Of a stretch of 64,000 bases of DNA, positions 38,978-47,530 are shown piece by piece. The stretch covers positions 1 through 64,000 of the forward strand of contig NZ_PDJV01000001.1 of assembly GCF_004116465.1 (NCBI RefSeq), given 5' to 3'. The translations under genes and the position numbers were made by a program. How positions within the stretch are numbered: the first letter of the stretch is position 1; every line of letters starts with the position of its first letter. Under the pieces are notes generated by a model. It was not told the origin of the DNA. It did not search any database and saw only the letters and a list, made by a program, of their open reading frames with translations. Origin of the DNA: Arcobacter sp. F2176. GTDB taxonomy: Bacteria > Campylobacterota > Campylobacteria > Campylobacterales > Arcobacteraceae.

Positions 38978-41113
38978 TTAGCCTATTTTAATTGGCATAG
39001 AGTGGTATCTTTTCCCAGTTGCATCAAATAGTGCATTTGGTACTGCTGCTAAGATTGGAGGAACACCTGGTTCTCCTATTCCACCTATTTTTTCTCCTGA
39101 GTTTATGATATTTACTTCTATTTCAGGAGAATCTGAGATTCTACTTACTGTATAATCGTAGAAGTTATTTTGTAGTGCTTCTCCGTTATTTATCGTTATT
39201 TCACTATATTTAAGTGCTGCAATACCAAAGTTAATAGAACCTGATATTTGGTTTTCTACATTTTGAGGATTGAAAGCAAATCCACAATCAACACTTGCCC
39301 ACACTTTTTCCACTTTGAAATCATCTTTTGTAACTCTTACCTTTGCAATTTGAGCACAAATAGTTCCAAAAGACTCATGAATACCTACACCATAACCCAC
39401 ATTTTTCTCTTTTTTTCTATTTGCCCAATTTGCTTTTTTAGCTACATTTTTTAATACATTTATAAATCTATGATCTTTTAGCATTTTTAATCTATATTCA
39501 ATAGGGTCAACGCCAGCTGCAAATGCTGCTTCATCAACTATACCTTCAACTGTTGGTGAACTTTGTGTATGACCAACTGATCTCCACCATAATACGGGTA
39601 TTGGAGAATCCATTGTAAAGGCTTGCATATCATGACTATCTATATCATAAGGGTGATCTACCAATCCCTCTTTTTGTGCTCCATCTACTCCGTTTTTAAA
39701 TCCAAAGGCTTCAAAAGGAGAACCTTTGAAAATAGATTGTGAAGTTACTTTTGCATCAAAAGCTGTTATATCTCCATGTTTATCTAAGGCAACTTTTACT
39801 TTGTTTTTATATTTTGGTCTATAGTTACCCATTTTGATGTCATCTTCTCTTGTCCATAAAGTCATAATTGGGAACTCTTCATCTTTTGAAACAAAAGCTC
39901 CATCTAAAACGAAGTCTCCATTAATAGATCCTCTTCTTCCAAACCCTCCACCTAAATATGGAGTATGGTATGTAACATTTTCACCTTTTACACCTAATAC
40001 ATTTGTAATAGCCCCTAAAGCCATAGTTTGTGATTGTGATGATGACCAAACTGTTGCTTTATCTTTTTCATGGTGAACTACTATTCCTAATGGCTCCATT
40101 GGAGCATGGGCTAAGAATGGAAAGTCATACTCAGCTTCGATTGTTTTATCAGCACTTGCAAAAGCTTTTTTAGAATCTCCATCTTTTCTCATAGATGAGC
40201 CATCTTTTTCCATCGCTTTTGAGTATTGCTCATTTAGTTCTTTATCACTTGTGTTTTTGAACTCATCTTTATCCCAAACAACATCAATATCTAATAATGC
40301 CTCTTTTGCTATCCACCAATGTTCAGCAATAACTGCGATTCCTGAAGGGATTTGTTTTACTTTTATAACACCTTCTTTTTTTAAGGCTTTACTTGCATCA
40401 AAACTTTTTACTTTTGCTCCAAAAACAGTAGGGTGATAAACTGCTGAATATTTCATATTTGGAATTCTAACATCTATTCCAAATTCTGCTTTTCCTGTAA
40501 CTTTTTCCCACATCTCTTTTGGATGTCTTGAGTGTGGTTTCCCTACAAATTTACAATCTTTTAACTCTTTTATTTTAGGATTAGTAGGAACTTTCATCGA
40601 TGATAAATCACTTACTAAATCACCAAATTTAAAACTCTCTTTTGTCTTTTTATTAAATACTTTTGAGTCTTTTGTATAAACATCATAAGCTCTTACTTTC
40701 CATTTTTTAGCAGCTACAGTAATTAGCATTTCATTAACTGCTGCTCCTATTTTTCTCATCTCTAATTGTTTACTGAATACAGATGATGAACCACCTGTAA
40801 TCATCAATGGTCCAAAAATGCTATTATATACAGGAGCTATCTTTGCAGGTAAAATATTGATATCTTTCCAATCTACATTTAACTCTTCTGCTATACACAT
40901 AGCCAATGTTGTATATGTACCTTGACCCATCTCAACTTGTCCAACAATAAAGTTAATATTATTATCTGGTGTTATTTCAACAAAAGCATTTGGTTCTAAT
41001 GCTTTTTCATCTTTTTTAGTTTCACTAGCTCTTGATTTAGTTGGAATATAAAATCCAATAACATATGCTGCACTTACAGCTGTAGTTGTTTTTAAAAAAT
41101 CTCTTCTTTTCAT
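38978..41113 (-). CDS. Molybdopterin-binding hydroxylase large subunit, IorB/aldehyde oxidase type
   Basis: This 711-residue protein begins with a twin-arginine signal (KRRDFLKTT, then a hydrophobic stretch), so the enzyme is exported folded to the periplasm. Conserved sections include VGQVEMGQGTYTTLAMCIAEEL, the cofactor loop GGGFGRRGS, and GIGEPGVPP, which holds the base glutamate of this family. The length and lack of an FAD domain fit the isoquinoline 1-oxidoreductase beta / aldehyde dehydrogenase group, which hydroxylates N-heterocycles or aldehydes. The true substrate is unknown. Only one base separates it from the iron-sulfur subunit gene. No FAD subunit or cytochrome c is encoded nearby, so the electron acceptor is unclear. 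Confidence 0.88.
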   Translation of the reverse strand: MKRRDFLKTTTAVSAAYVIGFYIPTKSRASETKKDEKALEPNAFVEITPDNNINFIVGQVEMGQGTYTTLAMCIAEELNVDWKDINILPAKIAPVYNSIFGPLMITGGSSSVFSKQLEMRKIGAAVNEMLITVAAKKWKVRAYDVYTKDSKVFNKKTKESFKFGDLVSDLSSMKVPTNPKIKELKDCKFVGKPHSRHPKEMWEKVTGKAEFGIDVRIPNMKYSAVYHPTVFGAKVKSFDASKALKKEGVIKVKQIPSGIAVIAEHWWIAKEALLDIDVVWDKDEFKNTSDKELNEQYSKAMEKDGSSMRKDGDSKKAFASADKTIEAEYDFPFLAHAPMEPLGIVVHHEKDKATVWSSSQSQTMALGAITNVLGVKGENVTYHTPYLGGGFGRRGSINGDFVLDGAFVSKDEEFPIMTLWTREDDIKMGNYRPKYKNKVKVALDKHGDITAFDAKVTSQSIFKGSPFEAFGFKNGVDGAQKEGLVDHPYDIDSHDMQAFTMDSPIPVLWWRSVGHTQSSPTVEGIVDEAAFAAGVDPIEYRLKMLKDHRFINVLKNVAKKANWANRKKEKNVGYGVGIHESFGTICAQIAKVRVTKDDFKVEKVWASVDCGFAFNPQNVENQISGSINFGIAALKYSEITINNGEALQNNFYDYTVSRISDSPEIEVNIINSGEKIGGIGEPGVPPILAAVPNALFDATGKRYHSMPIKIG

Positions 41114-41114
41114 C

Positions 41115-41570
41115 TTACACCTCCGCTGTTGCAGCTTTTATAGCTGTTTTTATTTTGTTGTATGTTCCACATCTACAGATATTGCCATCCATAGCTTTTA
41201 TTATCTCTTCTTCACTTGGTTTTGGATTTGTTTTTACTAGACTTGCTGCATTCATGATTTGTCCTGATTGACAATATCCACATTGTACAACATCTTCTTG
41301 TACCCAAAATTTTTGTAGTTTTTGTACAGTTTTATCTGTTTGTGTTTCTATAGTAGTTATTTTTTTATTTCCTATTGTATTAATAGGAGTTTGACAGGCT
41401 CGTACTGCCTTATTATCTAAAAGTACGGTACAGGCTCCACATTGTCCCACTCCACATCCAAACTTTGTACCTGTAAGATTTAAATGATCTCTTAGCACCC
41501 AAAGTAATGGTGTTTCCGGATTTATATCTAAATCATATTTTTTTTCATCAACTGTTATTTTGAAAGACAT
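41115..41570 (-). CDS. [2Fe-2S] small subunit of the molybdenum hydroxylase, IorA type
   Basis: At 151 residues this is the normal length for the family. A plant-type ferredoxin cluster is formed by CGVGQCGACTVLL and a following cysteine (VRAC). A second four-helix [2Fe-2S] cluster uses CGYCQSGQIM and GNICRCGTY. It carries electrons from the molybdenum centre of the large subunit, whose gene follows after one base. It has no signal peptide of its own, so it is probably carried through the Tat system with the large subunit. It is the first gene of the operon and is divergent from tetR. Confidence 0.92.
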   Translation of the reverse strand: MSFKITVDEKKYDLDINPETPLLWVLRDHLNLTGTKFGCGVGQCGACTVLLDNKAVRACQTPINTIGNKKITTIETQTDKTVQKLQKFWVQEDVVQCGYCQSGQIMNAASLVKTNPKPSEEEIIKAMDGNICRCGTYNKIKTAIKAATAEV

Positions 41571-41624
41571 TTTTTTTCCTTATTTTGAACTATAAGAAGA
41601 ATTCTAATATAAAATCCTTAATTT

Positions 41625-41653
41625 AAAATAAACTATACAGTTTAGTTTATTTT
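41625..41653. promoter_or_regulatory. Palindromic operator between the hydroxylase operon and tetR
   Basis: AAAATAAACT (41625-41634) and AGTTTATTTT (41644-41653) form a perfect 10-bp inverted repeat with nine bases between. An inner AAACT-N4-AGTTT repeat overlaps it. A TATAAT for tetR lies at 41665-41670, so the palindrome covers its -35 region. On the other strand a TATATT at 41606-41611 places it over the -35 of the operon as well. This fits a TetR dimer repressing both directions. Confidence 0.65.
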
Positions 41654-41688
41654 ATATTTATTTATATAATTTTAGATACAATTCATTT

Positions 41689-42297
41689 ATGAAAAAAAAT
41701 AGACCATTAAATGAAGAGAAAAGAAAAGCAATACTAAAAGCTGCCATAAGTGAATTTTATGAAAAAGGATTTGAAGGCTCTAGCATGGATACAATCTCTA
41801 AGGAAGCAAATGTATCTAAAGCTACTGTTTATAATCACTTTAAAAATAAAGAAGAGTTGTTTATAGCTATTACTGAGATTTTAAAAGATAGACTTTATGA
41901 GAGTTTTAAATACACTTATAATAAAGATAAGCCAATAGAAGAACAACTATATGAAATGGGTAAACAAGAGTTAGACTTCTTGATCGATGAAGAAAATATT
42001 ACTTTAATAAAGATTGCAACAATTGTAATGATTCAAAAGAATCAAATTGGACTAAAAGTTTTAGAGACAGTAAAGGATGATTGTATGATAACAGTTGCCC
42101 AATGGTTTGATGATGCTAAAAAAGATGGAAAATTAGATTTTGAAAGTAGTTCTTTTGTTTCAAGACAATTTATTGGTATGATAAAATCTTTTGTATTATA
42201 TCAACAATTTTATGGTGCTCCAACTCTACCAAAAGAAGAGCATGAAAACCTTTTAAAACAAGCAGTTAATATGATAAAAGTATTGTATAAAAAATAA
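41689..42297 (+). CDS. TetR/AcrR-family transcriptional regulator
   Basis: This 202-residue protein has the TetR helix-turn-helix at residues about 12-55 (AILKAAISEFYEKGFEGSSM, then ISKEANVSKATVYNHFKNKEELF) and an all-helical ligand-binding C-terminal domain. It is divergent from the hydroxylase operon with a strong palindrome between, so it most likely represses that operon and itself, with an unknown aromatic or aldehyde inducer. No clear Shine-Dalgarno sequence precedes the ATG. Confidence 0.88.
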   Translation: MKKNRPLNEEKRKAILKAAISEFYEKGFEGSSMDTISKEANVSKATVYNHFKNKEELFIAITEILKDRLYESFKYTYNKDKPIEEQLYEMGKQELDFLIDEENITLIKIATIVMIQKNQIGLKVLETVKDDCMITVAQWFDDAKKDGKLDFESSSFVSRQFIGMIKSFVLYQQFYGAPTLPKEEHENLLKQAVNMIKVLYKK

Positions 42298-42307
42298 ATA
42301 TTTAATT

Positions 42308-42338
42308 TTGATAAAAAATACAAAATCCATTGTATAAT
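42308..42338 (+). promoter_or_regulatory. Promoter of the 217-residue membrane protein gene
   Basis: TTGATA (42308-42313) and a perfect TATAAT (42333-42338) are 19 bp apart, 23 bases before the start codon. AAGG (42350-42353) is the ribosome binding site. Confidence 0.5.
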
Positions 42339-42360
42339 TCGTTTTTTCAAAGGCGAACAC

Positions 42361-43014
42361 ATGGCATTTAGAAACTATGCCCCTATATTTAAAGAGATAA
42401 GAAGTAGTAGCTTCTTAAAAGTACAATCATTAACATTGTTTTTAACCACTTATATTGACTGGACTTTGATTCCATTTGTTACAAAACTAGAAGGAACTTA
42501 TCTTCCTGTGTTTATGATTAGTTTTTATATGCTTGTTGGAGCATTGGATGGTTTTATACAACCTTTATTTAAAAATATAAAGATATATAAGATTTATATG
42601 TTTGCAATAATTTTAGATGTTATTCAAATATTTTCTTATCTTGTATTTTCTTCCTCAATTTTGACCTTTACTTATGTGATTTTGACAATATTTACTATTC
42701 AAGGTATTACTTTTGAAGTATCAAGAATCCATACAGTAGATTTTATGCAAGAAGAAAAGGTACATTTAAAAGATTATTTGATGATAAGGTCTTTTATGAT
42801 TTCAGCAGCAATTGTATTAGGAAGTGCTAGTGCTATGTTGTTTGATTACTTTTCTTCTGATTTAAAGATTTTATTATGCTATTTAACAATCTTAGGAGTA
42901 TTAGGAATTTTATTACAAATAAAACTATATAATAAATTTAAAAAAAGAATTTATGGGGCAACTATAAAGATAAAAAAAGATAAAAAAGAACTATTTGAGA
43001 AGTTTAGATTATAA
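42361..43014 (+). CDS. Unknown integral membrane protein, about six membrane helices
   Basis: This 217-residue protein is mostly hydrophobic, with about six membrane segments and a basic C-terminal tail (KKDKKELFEKF). I do not recognise the family. The size and helix number could fit half of a major-facilitator transporter, but no MFS signature is visible and neither end shows a frameshift, so it is probably complete. It has its own promoter and is followed 52 bases later by an mscS-type gene. Confidence 0.65.
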   Translation: MAFRNYAPIFKEIRSSSFLKVQSLTLFLTTYIDWTLIPFVTKLEGTYLPVFMISFYMLVGALDGFIQPLFKNIKIYKIYMFAIILDVIQIFSYLVFSSSILTFTYVILTIFTIQGITFEVSRIHTVDFMQEEKVHLKDYLMIRSFMISAAIVLGSASAMLFDYFSSDLKILLCYLTILGVLGILLQIKLYNKFKKRIYGATIKIKKDKKELFEKFRL

Positions 43015-43066
43015 ATTAAAAAGAGGATTATGTTAATATACATTTATAAAAAATAATGGGGATATT

Positions 43067-44500
43067 GTGAAAAAACTATTAAGTATTATATTTGTATTTT
43101 GTATATTAGTAAAAAGCATTTTTGCAGAAGAGTTGAATATTATAGATAAAGATAATAATAGTTGGCTTCAAGTTTATAATAATCTACAAAAATCACAAGC
43201 TCTTGATGAAAATATTAGACAATTAGAAAAAGATATAAGAAAAGCTAATCCACAAAAAAAAGCAGAATTAAAACAATTGTTAAGTCTTCAAGAGAGTAAA
43301 AAAGCAATTCTTGATGAATTACCAAAAAGTTTTAATAGTATGCTAGATAAAGTGACAATAAATACAAATGTTAAAGATATAAATCTAATAGAATATCTTT
43401 TTGCAAGTAAAAAGATAAAGTTTGCTGCTCAAACTCAAAAGTTAAACTTTTTAAAAAGTCAGTACGATGAAGCAGTAGAATATTTAGAAAATGAACTTAA
43501 ACTTACTCTTTCACAAGATAGTAAAAATCTTGAAAAAGAAGAACAATTACAAAAAGAAATAGCATATTTTGAGAATGCTAAGGGATTATTAGAGGGTAAA
43601 GAAGAGGTTTTAAATCGTACAAAAGATTTATATTACAACTCTTTAAAAGAGTATGGAGAGACCCAATTTGTAACTCATCTTTTAAATTTATCAATTATAA
43701 TTTTACTTTTTATAGTCTTTTATATTATAAAATATTTTATTATCAAAAAAATTGATAATGAAGAAAAACTATTTAAAGTGAAAAAAGTTTTAAATATCAC
43801 TTTTTTTATAATAATATTTTTAGTCGCAATTGCCTTTAATATTAATAATATAATTTATGCCGCAACTCTTATTGGTGTGATTGCAGCTGCAATGACTATT
43901 GCTATGAAAGAGTATTTACAAAGTATTGCTTCTTGGCTTCAATTGATACTTGGTAACCAGATTCAAATAGGTGATAGAATATTAGTTAATATTGATGGAA
44001 ATCCTGTAATTGGTGAAGTTATTGAAATATCACTATTTAAAGTAAGTTTATATGAAAGTATAAATAATACTACTTCATCAAAAATAAAAATTGCTGGCCG
44101 AATAATATTTATAGCAAATAATGTTTTTGTAAATAATTATGTTTATAACTATACCCATGATAAGATGAAAAATGTCTATGACATGATAGAGCTAAGTATT
44201 CCTTTTGGTGCTGATACATACAAAGTAGAAACCATATCTTTTGAAGTTGCTTATGAAATGACTGAAAAATATATGGAAGTAGCTAATAAACAGTTTCAAA
44301 GTATGAAAAGGCGATATGATATGCGTTCACGGGAATTTAGACCAAGAATTCATCTTATACCTGATTCTAAAGAGCCATTTTTTACTCTTCGTATTTGGTA
44401 TGTAGCACCTTATCATCAAATTATGGAATTAAAATCTCAAATAAGTCAAAAAGTAGTAAAGAGATTACTTGATGAAGGAATCTCTTTTTATTCTAAATAG
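43067..44500 (+). CDS. MscS-family mechanosensitive channel with periplasmic coiled-coil domain
   Basis: This 477-residue protein starts at GTG with TGGGGA just upstream. A signal peptide (cleavage near IFA/EE) is followed by a charged, coiled-coil periplasmic domain (about 30-200), two to three membrane helices, then the MscS pore and beta domain (IGVIAAAMTIAMKEYLQS, GNQIQIGDRILV). A C-terminal domain includes FKVSLYE and RMRSREFRPRIH-like wording. Its order matches the protein encoded at 49016, of which it is a diverged paralogue. Channels of this family release solutes on osmotic downshock. The stop overlaps the convergent gene by eight bases. Confidence 0.85.
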   Translation: MKKLLSIIFVFCILVKSIFAEELNIIDKDNNSWLQVYNNLQKSQALDENIRQLEKDIRKANPQKKAELKQLLSLQESKKAILDELPKSFNSMLDKVTINTNVKDINLIEYLFASKKIKFAAQTQKLNFLKSQYDEAVEYLENELKLTLSQDSKNLEKEEQLQKEIAYFENAKGLLEGKEEVLNRTKDLYYNSLKEYGETQFVTHLLNLSIIILLFIVFYIIKYFIIKKIDNEEKLFKVKKVLNITFFIIIFLVAIAFNINNIIYAATLIGVIAAAMTIAMKEYLQSIASWLQLILGNQIQIGDRILVNIDGNPVIGEVIEISLFKVSLYESINNTTSSKIKIAGRIIFIANNVFVNNYVYNYTHDKMKNVYDMIELSIPFGADTYKVETISFEVAYEMTEKYMEVANKQFQSMKRRYDMRSREFRPRIHLIPDSKEPFFTLRIWYVAPYHQIMELKSQISQKVVKRLLDEGISFYSK

Positions 44501-45734
44501 TTTTGTTTAGTCTTTTGTAGTATGTATAAGCACTTATGATGTTATAACATAAAATTAATGATGAAATCAAAAATAAAACTATCGCTACATAAATAAATGA
44601 TTTAAATAAAAGTGATAATAAAAACATAAAATAGCTAACAATAAAAATATTATATTGAAGTTTCATATAATTATTTTGAATCACTTGGGACATTTCTGCA
44701 TCAAATATCATTTTTGAACTAAGATGAAACCATGTGAGAAATGGAACTATTTTATATAACATTCCATTTATTAAAGAGTATGCAAAACCAAGACCAAAAA
44801 CAATTGAAATTAAAAAATCAATTTCTACTTTAATCCAAATAGATATAATCCAAAAAACAGAGGCAAAAGATAGATTAATCATTGCAAAGTACCAAAGATT
44901 TATTGTTGTATCTCTTCTTGGTCTCTTTCTATTTTTTAATAAATGTAGAGTAGTAAGTGAAAAGATTAATGTAAATACAGCTAAAAGAGTTTTAAATAAT
45001 GGCACAAACTTTGAATCAGTAATAATAAATAATGATAAGAAAATTAGAATCAATGAAATTATCCAATAAAAATGATTTTTTATAAAAAGTGGATACTCTT
45101 TTGTTACATAAAACATAGGAACAACTTTGTATGAAACACCACTTATTAACATAATTAACCAACCAAAAAAGATAATACTAATATGTACATCTGCAAAGTT
45201 TTTAGAAGTAAAACCACTGCCATGATTTATTAATGTTATTATTCCTAAAATAACTCCAAAAAATAAAAAGCTAAGTGCTGTTATAAATGTCTTAACTGTG
45301 GGGTTCTTATCTTCAGTTTTTAAAATAGTAAAGAAAGTACTCACTGCAAAAAATACAAGTGCTAAAATCAAGAATAAACTAGATAAATGCATAAAAATTT
45401 TCTTGGAAGTTAAAAAACCTGTTATAAAACATATGGTTCCGATATTTAAAAAAAGAAGTACTAATATTGCTTGAATATTTACTTTTTTATATGCAATTCC
45501 AATAATCACAGGAATCATTTGAAATAATGAACCAATCATAACATGGGTAAAAAAACCAAGTGTTAGTATATGAGTAATTGCAATAGATTCATAATAATAT
45601 CTACTTTCTATACCATTTGCATAACTTAATATACTAAAACAAAAAGATATTAAATAAAAGCTAGCAATAATGTAATATATCATCGGTATTTTATAAGGTG
45701 GAGCTTGATCTAGTGATAAACCTTGCATTTTCAT
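44493..45734 (-). CDS. Heme-copper-oxidase-like 12-TM membrane protein, probable NO-related function
   Basis: This 413-residue protein has about 12 membrane helices and conserved histidines in helix contexts such as AITHILTLGFFTHVMIGS, FADVHISIIFFGWL and LTWFHLSSK. The pattern resembles the NnrS / CcoN-NorB relatives that occur in nitrosative-stress loci. The gene overlaps a DUF2249 gene by four bases, and that gene overlaps a hemerythrin gene, so the three form one operon divergent from a Crp/Fnr regulator. The exact catalytic activity, if any, cannot be read. Assignment to NO tolerance is inferred from fold and neighbours. Confidence 0.65.
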   Translation of the reverse strand: MKMQGLSLDQAPPYKIPMIYYIIASFYLISFCFSILSYANGIESRYYYESIAITHILTLGFFTHVMIGSLFQMIPVIIGIAYKKVNIQAILVLLFLNIGTICFITGFLTSKKIFMHLSSLFLILALVFFAVSTFFTILKTEDKNPTVKTFITALSFLFFGVILGIITLINHGSGFTSKNFADVHISIIFFGWLIMLISGVSYKVVPMFYVTKEYPLFIKNHFYWIISLILIFLSLFIITDSKFVPLFKTLLAVFTLIFSLTTLHLLKNRKRPRRDTTINLWYFAMINLSFASVFWIISIWIKVEIDFLISIVFGLGFAYSLINGMLYKIVPFLTWFHLSSKMIFDAEMSQVIQNNYMKLQYNIFIVSYFMFLLSLLFKSFIYVAIVLFLISSLILCYNIISAYTYYKRLNKTI

Positions 45735-45964
45735 TTGGTGACCTTGTAAATTTTCATTTCAAAATAGTTTTCTTCATCTTTTATAACTTTATATTCTAAA
45801 CTATTTTTTTCTAATGCTTCAAAAAGCTTACAAGGAGACATTCTATGTATGAAAGTAAGTGTTTCATCATTTTTTAGTTCATGTATAGCCTCTAAAGCTT
45901 TTAAAAGAGGGTAAGGAGCTTCAAGCTCACTTACATCTAAGATAATAGGTTTATTTGAATTCAT
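45731..45964 (-). CDS. DUF2249 (TusA-like fold) protein
   Basis: This 77-residue protein shows the DUF2249 layout: ILDVSELEAPYPLLKALEAI, then a beta strand and the conserved HRMSPCKLFEAL, then a final strand pair. DUF2249 domains are small, related in fold to TusA, and frequently sit beside or are fused to hemerythrin domains in denitrification and NO-response loci. The cysteine in SPCKL is present. It overlaps genes on both sides (14 and 4 bases), so translation is coupled. Confidence 0.8.
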   Translation of the reverse strand: MNSNKPIILDVSELEAPYPLLKALEAIHELKNDETLTFIHRMSPCKLFEALEKNSLEYKVIKDEENYFEMKIYKVTK

Positions 45965-46394
45965 AAGATTGTAATTTTTCTACAATAGTATCATTATCAT
46001 TATTGAAGATATTTTGTATCATTGTGTATAGCATTTGTTCTTCTTTTGAATTATGTTGTTGAATAAGTATCATCAATGATTCACTAAGGCCAAAAAACCT
46101 ATCACTATCTTTATCTTTTATGGCTTCTTCTATTTTGGGGAATATACTTCTTGCTTGGTCATGCTCCATTTTCATAACTTTTGTTGGTCCACACCCACCA
46201 GTTGAAGACTTTTCATCAAACATAGGAAACAAATAACTCTCTTCCATATCAAAATGTTTTAAAGTCTCATGTTTAAACTCATCACTTAACTTTAATACTT
46301 TGTCCCAATTTGCATTTTCTACTTCATTTTCAAGTTGGGCTAGTAGTTCATCGCACTCTTTATGATTATGTGTCATATACTCTTTAATTGTCAT
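45951..46394 (-). CDS. Hemerythrin-domain protein
   Basis: This 147-residue protein is a four-helix hemerythrin domain. Candidate iron ligands are visible in MTHNHKECDELL, FKHETLKHFDMEESYLF, MEHDQAR and QQHNSKEEQMLY, the usual H..HxxxE..H..HxxxE..D spacing. A diiron centre binding O2 or NO is expected. GGAG precedes the ATG. It is the first gene of the operon and its promoter region carries a perfect FNR-type box. Together with DUF2249 and the heme-copper-like protein it probably handles nitric oxide or oxygen stress, and may help repair damaged iron centres. Confidence 0.88.
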   Translation of the reverse strand: MTIKEYMTHNHKECDELLAQLENEVENANWDKVLKLSDEFKHETLKHFDMEESYLFPMFDEKSSTGGCGPTKVMKMEHDQARSIFPKIEEAIKDKDSDRFFGLSESLMILIQQHNSKEEQMLYTMIQNIFNNDNDTIVEKLQSYEFK

Positions 46395-46452
46395 TTTATT
46401 CTCCGATTAATTTTAAATTTTGTAATCTTTGCATAAAATCAAAGAAATTAAA

Positions 46453-46466
46453 TTGATACCAATCAA
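46453..46466. promoter_or_regulatory. FNR/NNR-type box between the hemerythrin operon and the Crp/Fnr gene
   Basis: TTGATACCAATCAA is a perfect match to the FNR consensus TTGAT-N4-ATCAA. Its centre lies about 66 bases before the hemerythrin start codon, fitting a class II activator site near -41. It ends only 14 bases before the regulator's own start codon, fitting autorepression. The regulator's recognition helix carries ETLSR, the E..SR pattern that reads TTGA in FNR. Confidence 0.8.
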
Positions 46467-46480
46467 TACAAAGATAAATA

Positions 46481-47119
46481 ATGAATATACATGAATATTA
46501 CTTCTTTGATTCTTTAGATGAAAAAGAGAAAAAAGAACTAGAAAAAATAAGTAGAAAAAAAAGTTATAAAAAAGATGAAATACTTTTTTATAAAGGTGAT
46601 GAAGCAAAATATTTATATCTTTTAGTAAGTGGAATAGTAAAAGTTTATAAACATGATTATAAAGATAATGAAATAATAATTCATAATCTAAGATCACCTA
46701 CATTTATAGCAGAAATTGCAAATTATGAAGAAATACCTTATCCTGCAAATTGTTCTTTTGAAGTGGATTCAGAAGTTTATGTAATTGAATATAATAAATT
46801 TAAAGAAAACTTTTTATATAAACCAGAAATCTCAATGATGCTGATTAAATCACTTACTAAAAAAATAAAAGCTTTAGAAAACTTTATTAACTATAACATA
46901 ACAGCAGATAGCAATATAAAGATTACACAATTTTTATATGAAAATGAAGATATCCTTTCCAATTTAAAACAAGTAAAAATTGCTTCTATATTAAACATAA
47001 CTCCTGAGACTTTATCAAGAAAAATATCAAAACTTAAAAAAGATAAAATTATTGAAAATAATAAGGGGCATATTAAAATATTAGATCACAAAAAGTTAAA
47101 AGAGTTATTCCAATTTTAG
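46481..47119 (+). CDS. Crp/Fnr-family transcriptional regulator, probable NO/redox sensor
   Basis: This 212-residue protein has an N-terminal cyclic-nucleotide-binding-type beta-barrel (about 15-120, YKGDEAKYLYLLVSGIVKVY), a dimer helix and a C-terminal winged helix (VKIASILNITPETLSRKISKLKKDKII). The four cysteines needed for an FNR iron-sulfur cluster are absent, so it is not an FNR orthologue. Its place beside a hemerythrin/DUF2249 operon fits an NO-responsive regulator of the DNR/NssR kind. The E..SR motif and the perfect TTGAT-N4-ATCAA box upstream indicate the DNA site. Its end overlaps the next convergent gene by 15 bases. Confidence 0.85.
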   Translation: MNIHEYYFFDSLDEKEKKELEKISRKKSYKKDEILFYKGDEAKYLYLLVSGIVKVYKHDYKDNEIIIHNLRSPTFIAEIANYEEIPYPANCSFEVDSEVYVIEYNKFKENFLYKPEISMMLIKSLTKKIKALENFINYNITADSNIKITQFLYENEDILSNLKQVKIASILNITPETLSRKISKLKKDKIIENNKGHIKILDHKKLKELFQF

Positions 47120-47332
47120 AACTTGATTAGAAGGATATTTTTGTACAGCTAAGTAGAAGATATTTATATTATTTGTTATATTAGATATTTGGGCACTATA
47201 TTCTTTTATTTTTTCATTCATCTCTTCATGGGTTAAACTCTCTTTAAAAACTTCTTTTATTTCATTATTCTCAATAGTCTCTTTATACAAATCAAATTTT
47301 TTAGTATCCGAATTAAATTTTATTTTTAGCAT
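47105..47332 (-). CDS. Small unknown protein, 75 residues
   Basis: The start at 47332 (MLKIKFNSDTKKFDLY) is preferred over an ATG seven codons upstream because AGGAA lies five bases before it. The protein has two beta-like strands, then a helix (LTHEEMNEKIKEYSAQISNI) and a final strand. I recognise no family. It is convergent with, and overlaps, the Crp/Fnr gene and is divergent from the HTH gene at 47531. Confidence 0.6.
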   Translation of the reverse strand: MLKIKFNSDTKKFDLYKETIENNEIKEVFKESLTHEEMNEKIKEYSAQISNITNNINIFYLAVQKYPSNQVLKLE

Positions 47333-47446
47333 TTCATTTCCTAACGTATACATTTAAAATAATAATTATTTTGTAAATTTTTATTTGATTAATAAACGAT
47401 TTTTCGGTATTCTTATAAATTATAATATAAATAAAAACACAGATAT

Positions 47447-47483
47447 AACATTATAATGTTGATAATATCACAATATAATGTTT
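47447..47483. promoter_or_regulatory. Palindrome plus repeated half-site upstream of the HTH gene
   Basis: AACATTATAATGTT (47447-47460) is a perfect 14-bp palindrome. ATAATGTT occurs again at 47475-47482, 22 bp or about two helix turns downstream. The site lies in the divergent region between the 75-residue gene and the phage-repressor-like HTH gene, so it may be that regulator's operator. Such AT-rich palindromes can also arise by chance. Confidence 0.45.
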
Positions 47484-47530
47484 AATGTCAAGTAAAAAAT
47501 ACATTAATTTGTTGCACAGGAAACATAATA

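Noticed and set aside
42361..43014. The 217-residue membrane protein as a broken half of a major-facilitator transporter
   Set aside because: It has a good promoter and ribosome binding site, a natural basic C-terminus, and no continuing MFS reading frame downstream, so no sign of a frameshift.
45700..46480. Assignment of the Crp/Fnr regulator as a true FNR because of the perfect FNR box
   Set aside because: The protein has only one visible cysteine in the sensor domain, so it cannot hold the FNR [4Fe-4S] cluster.
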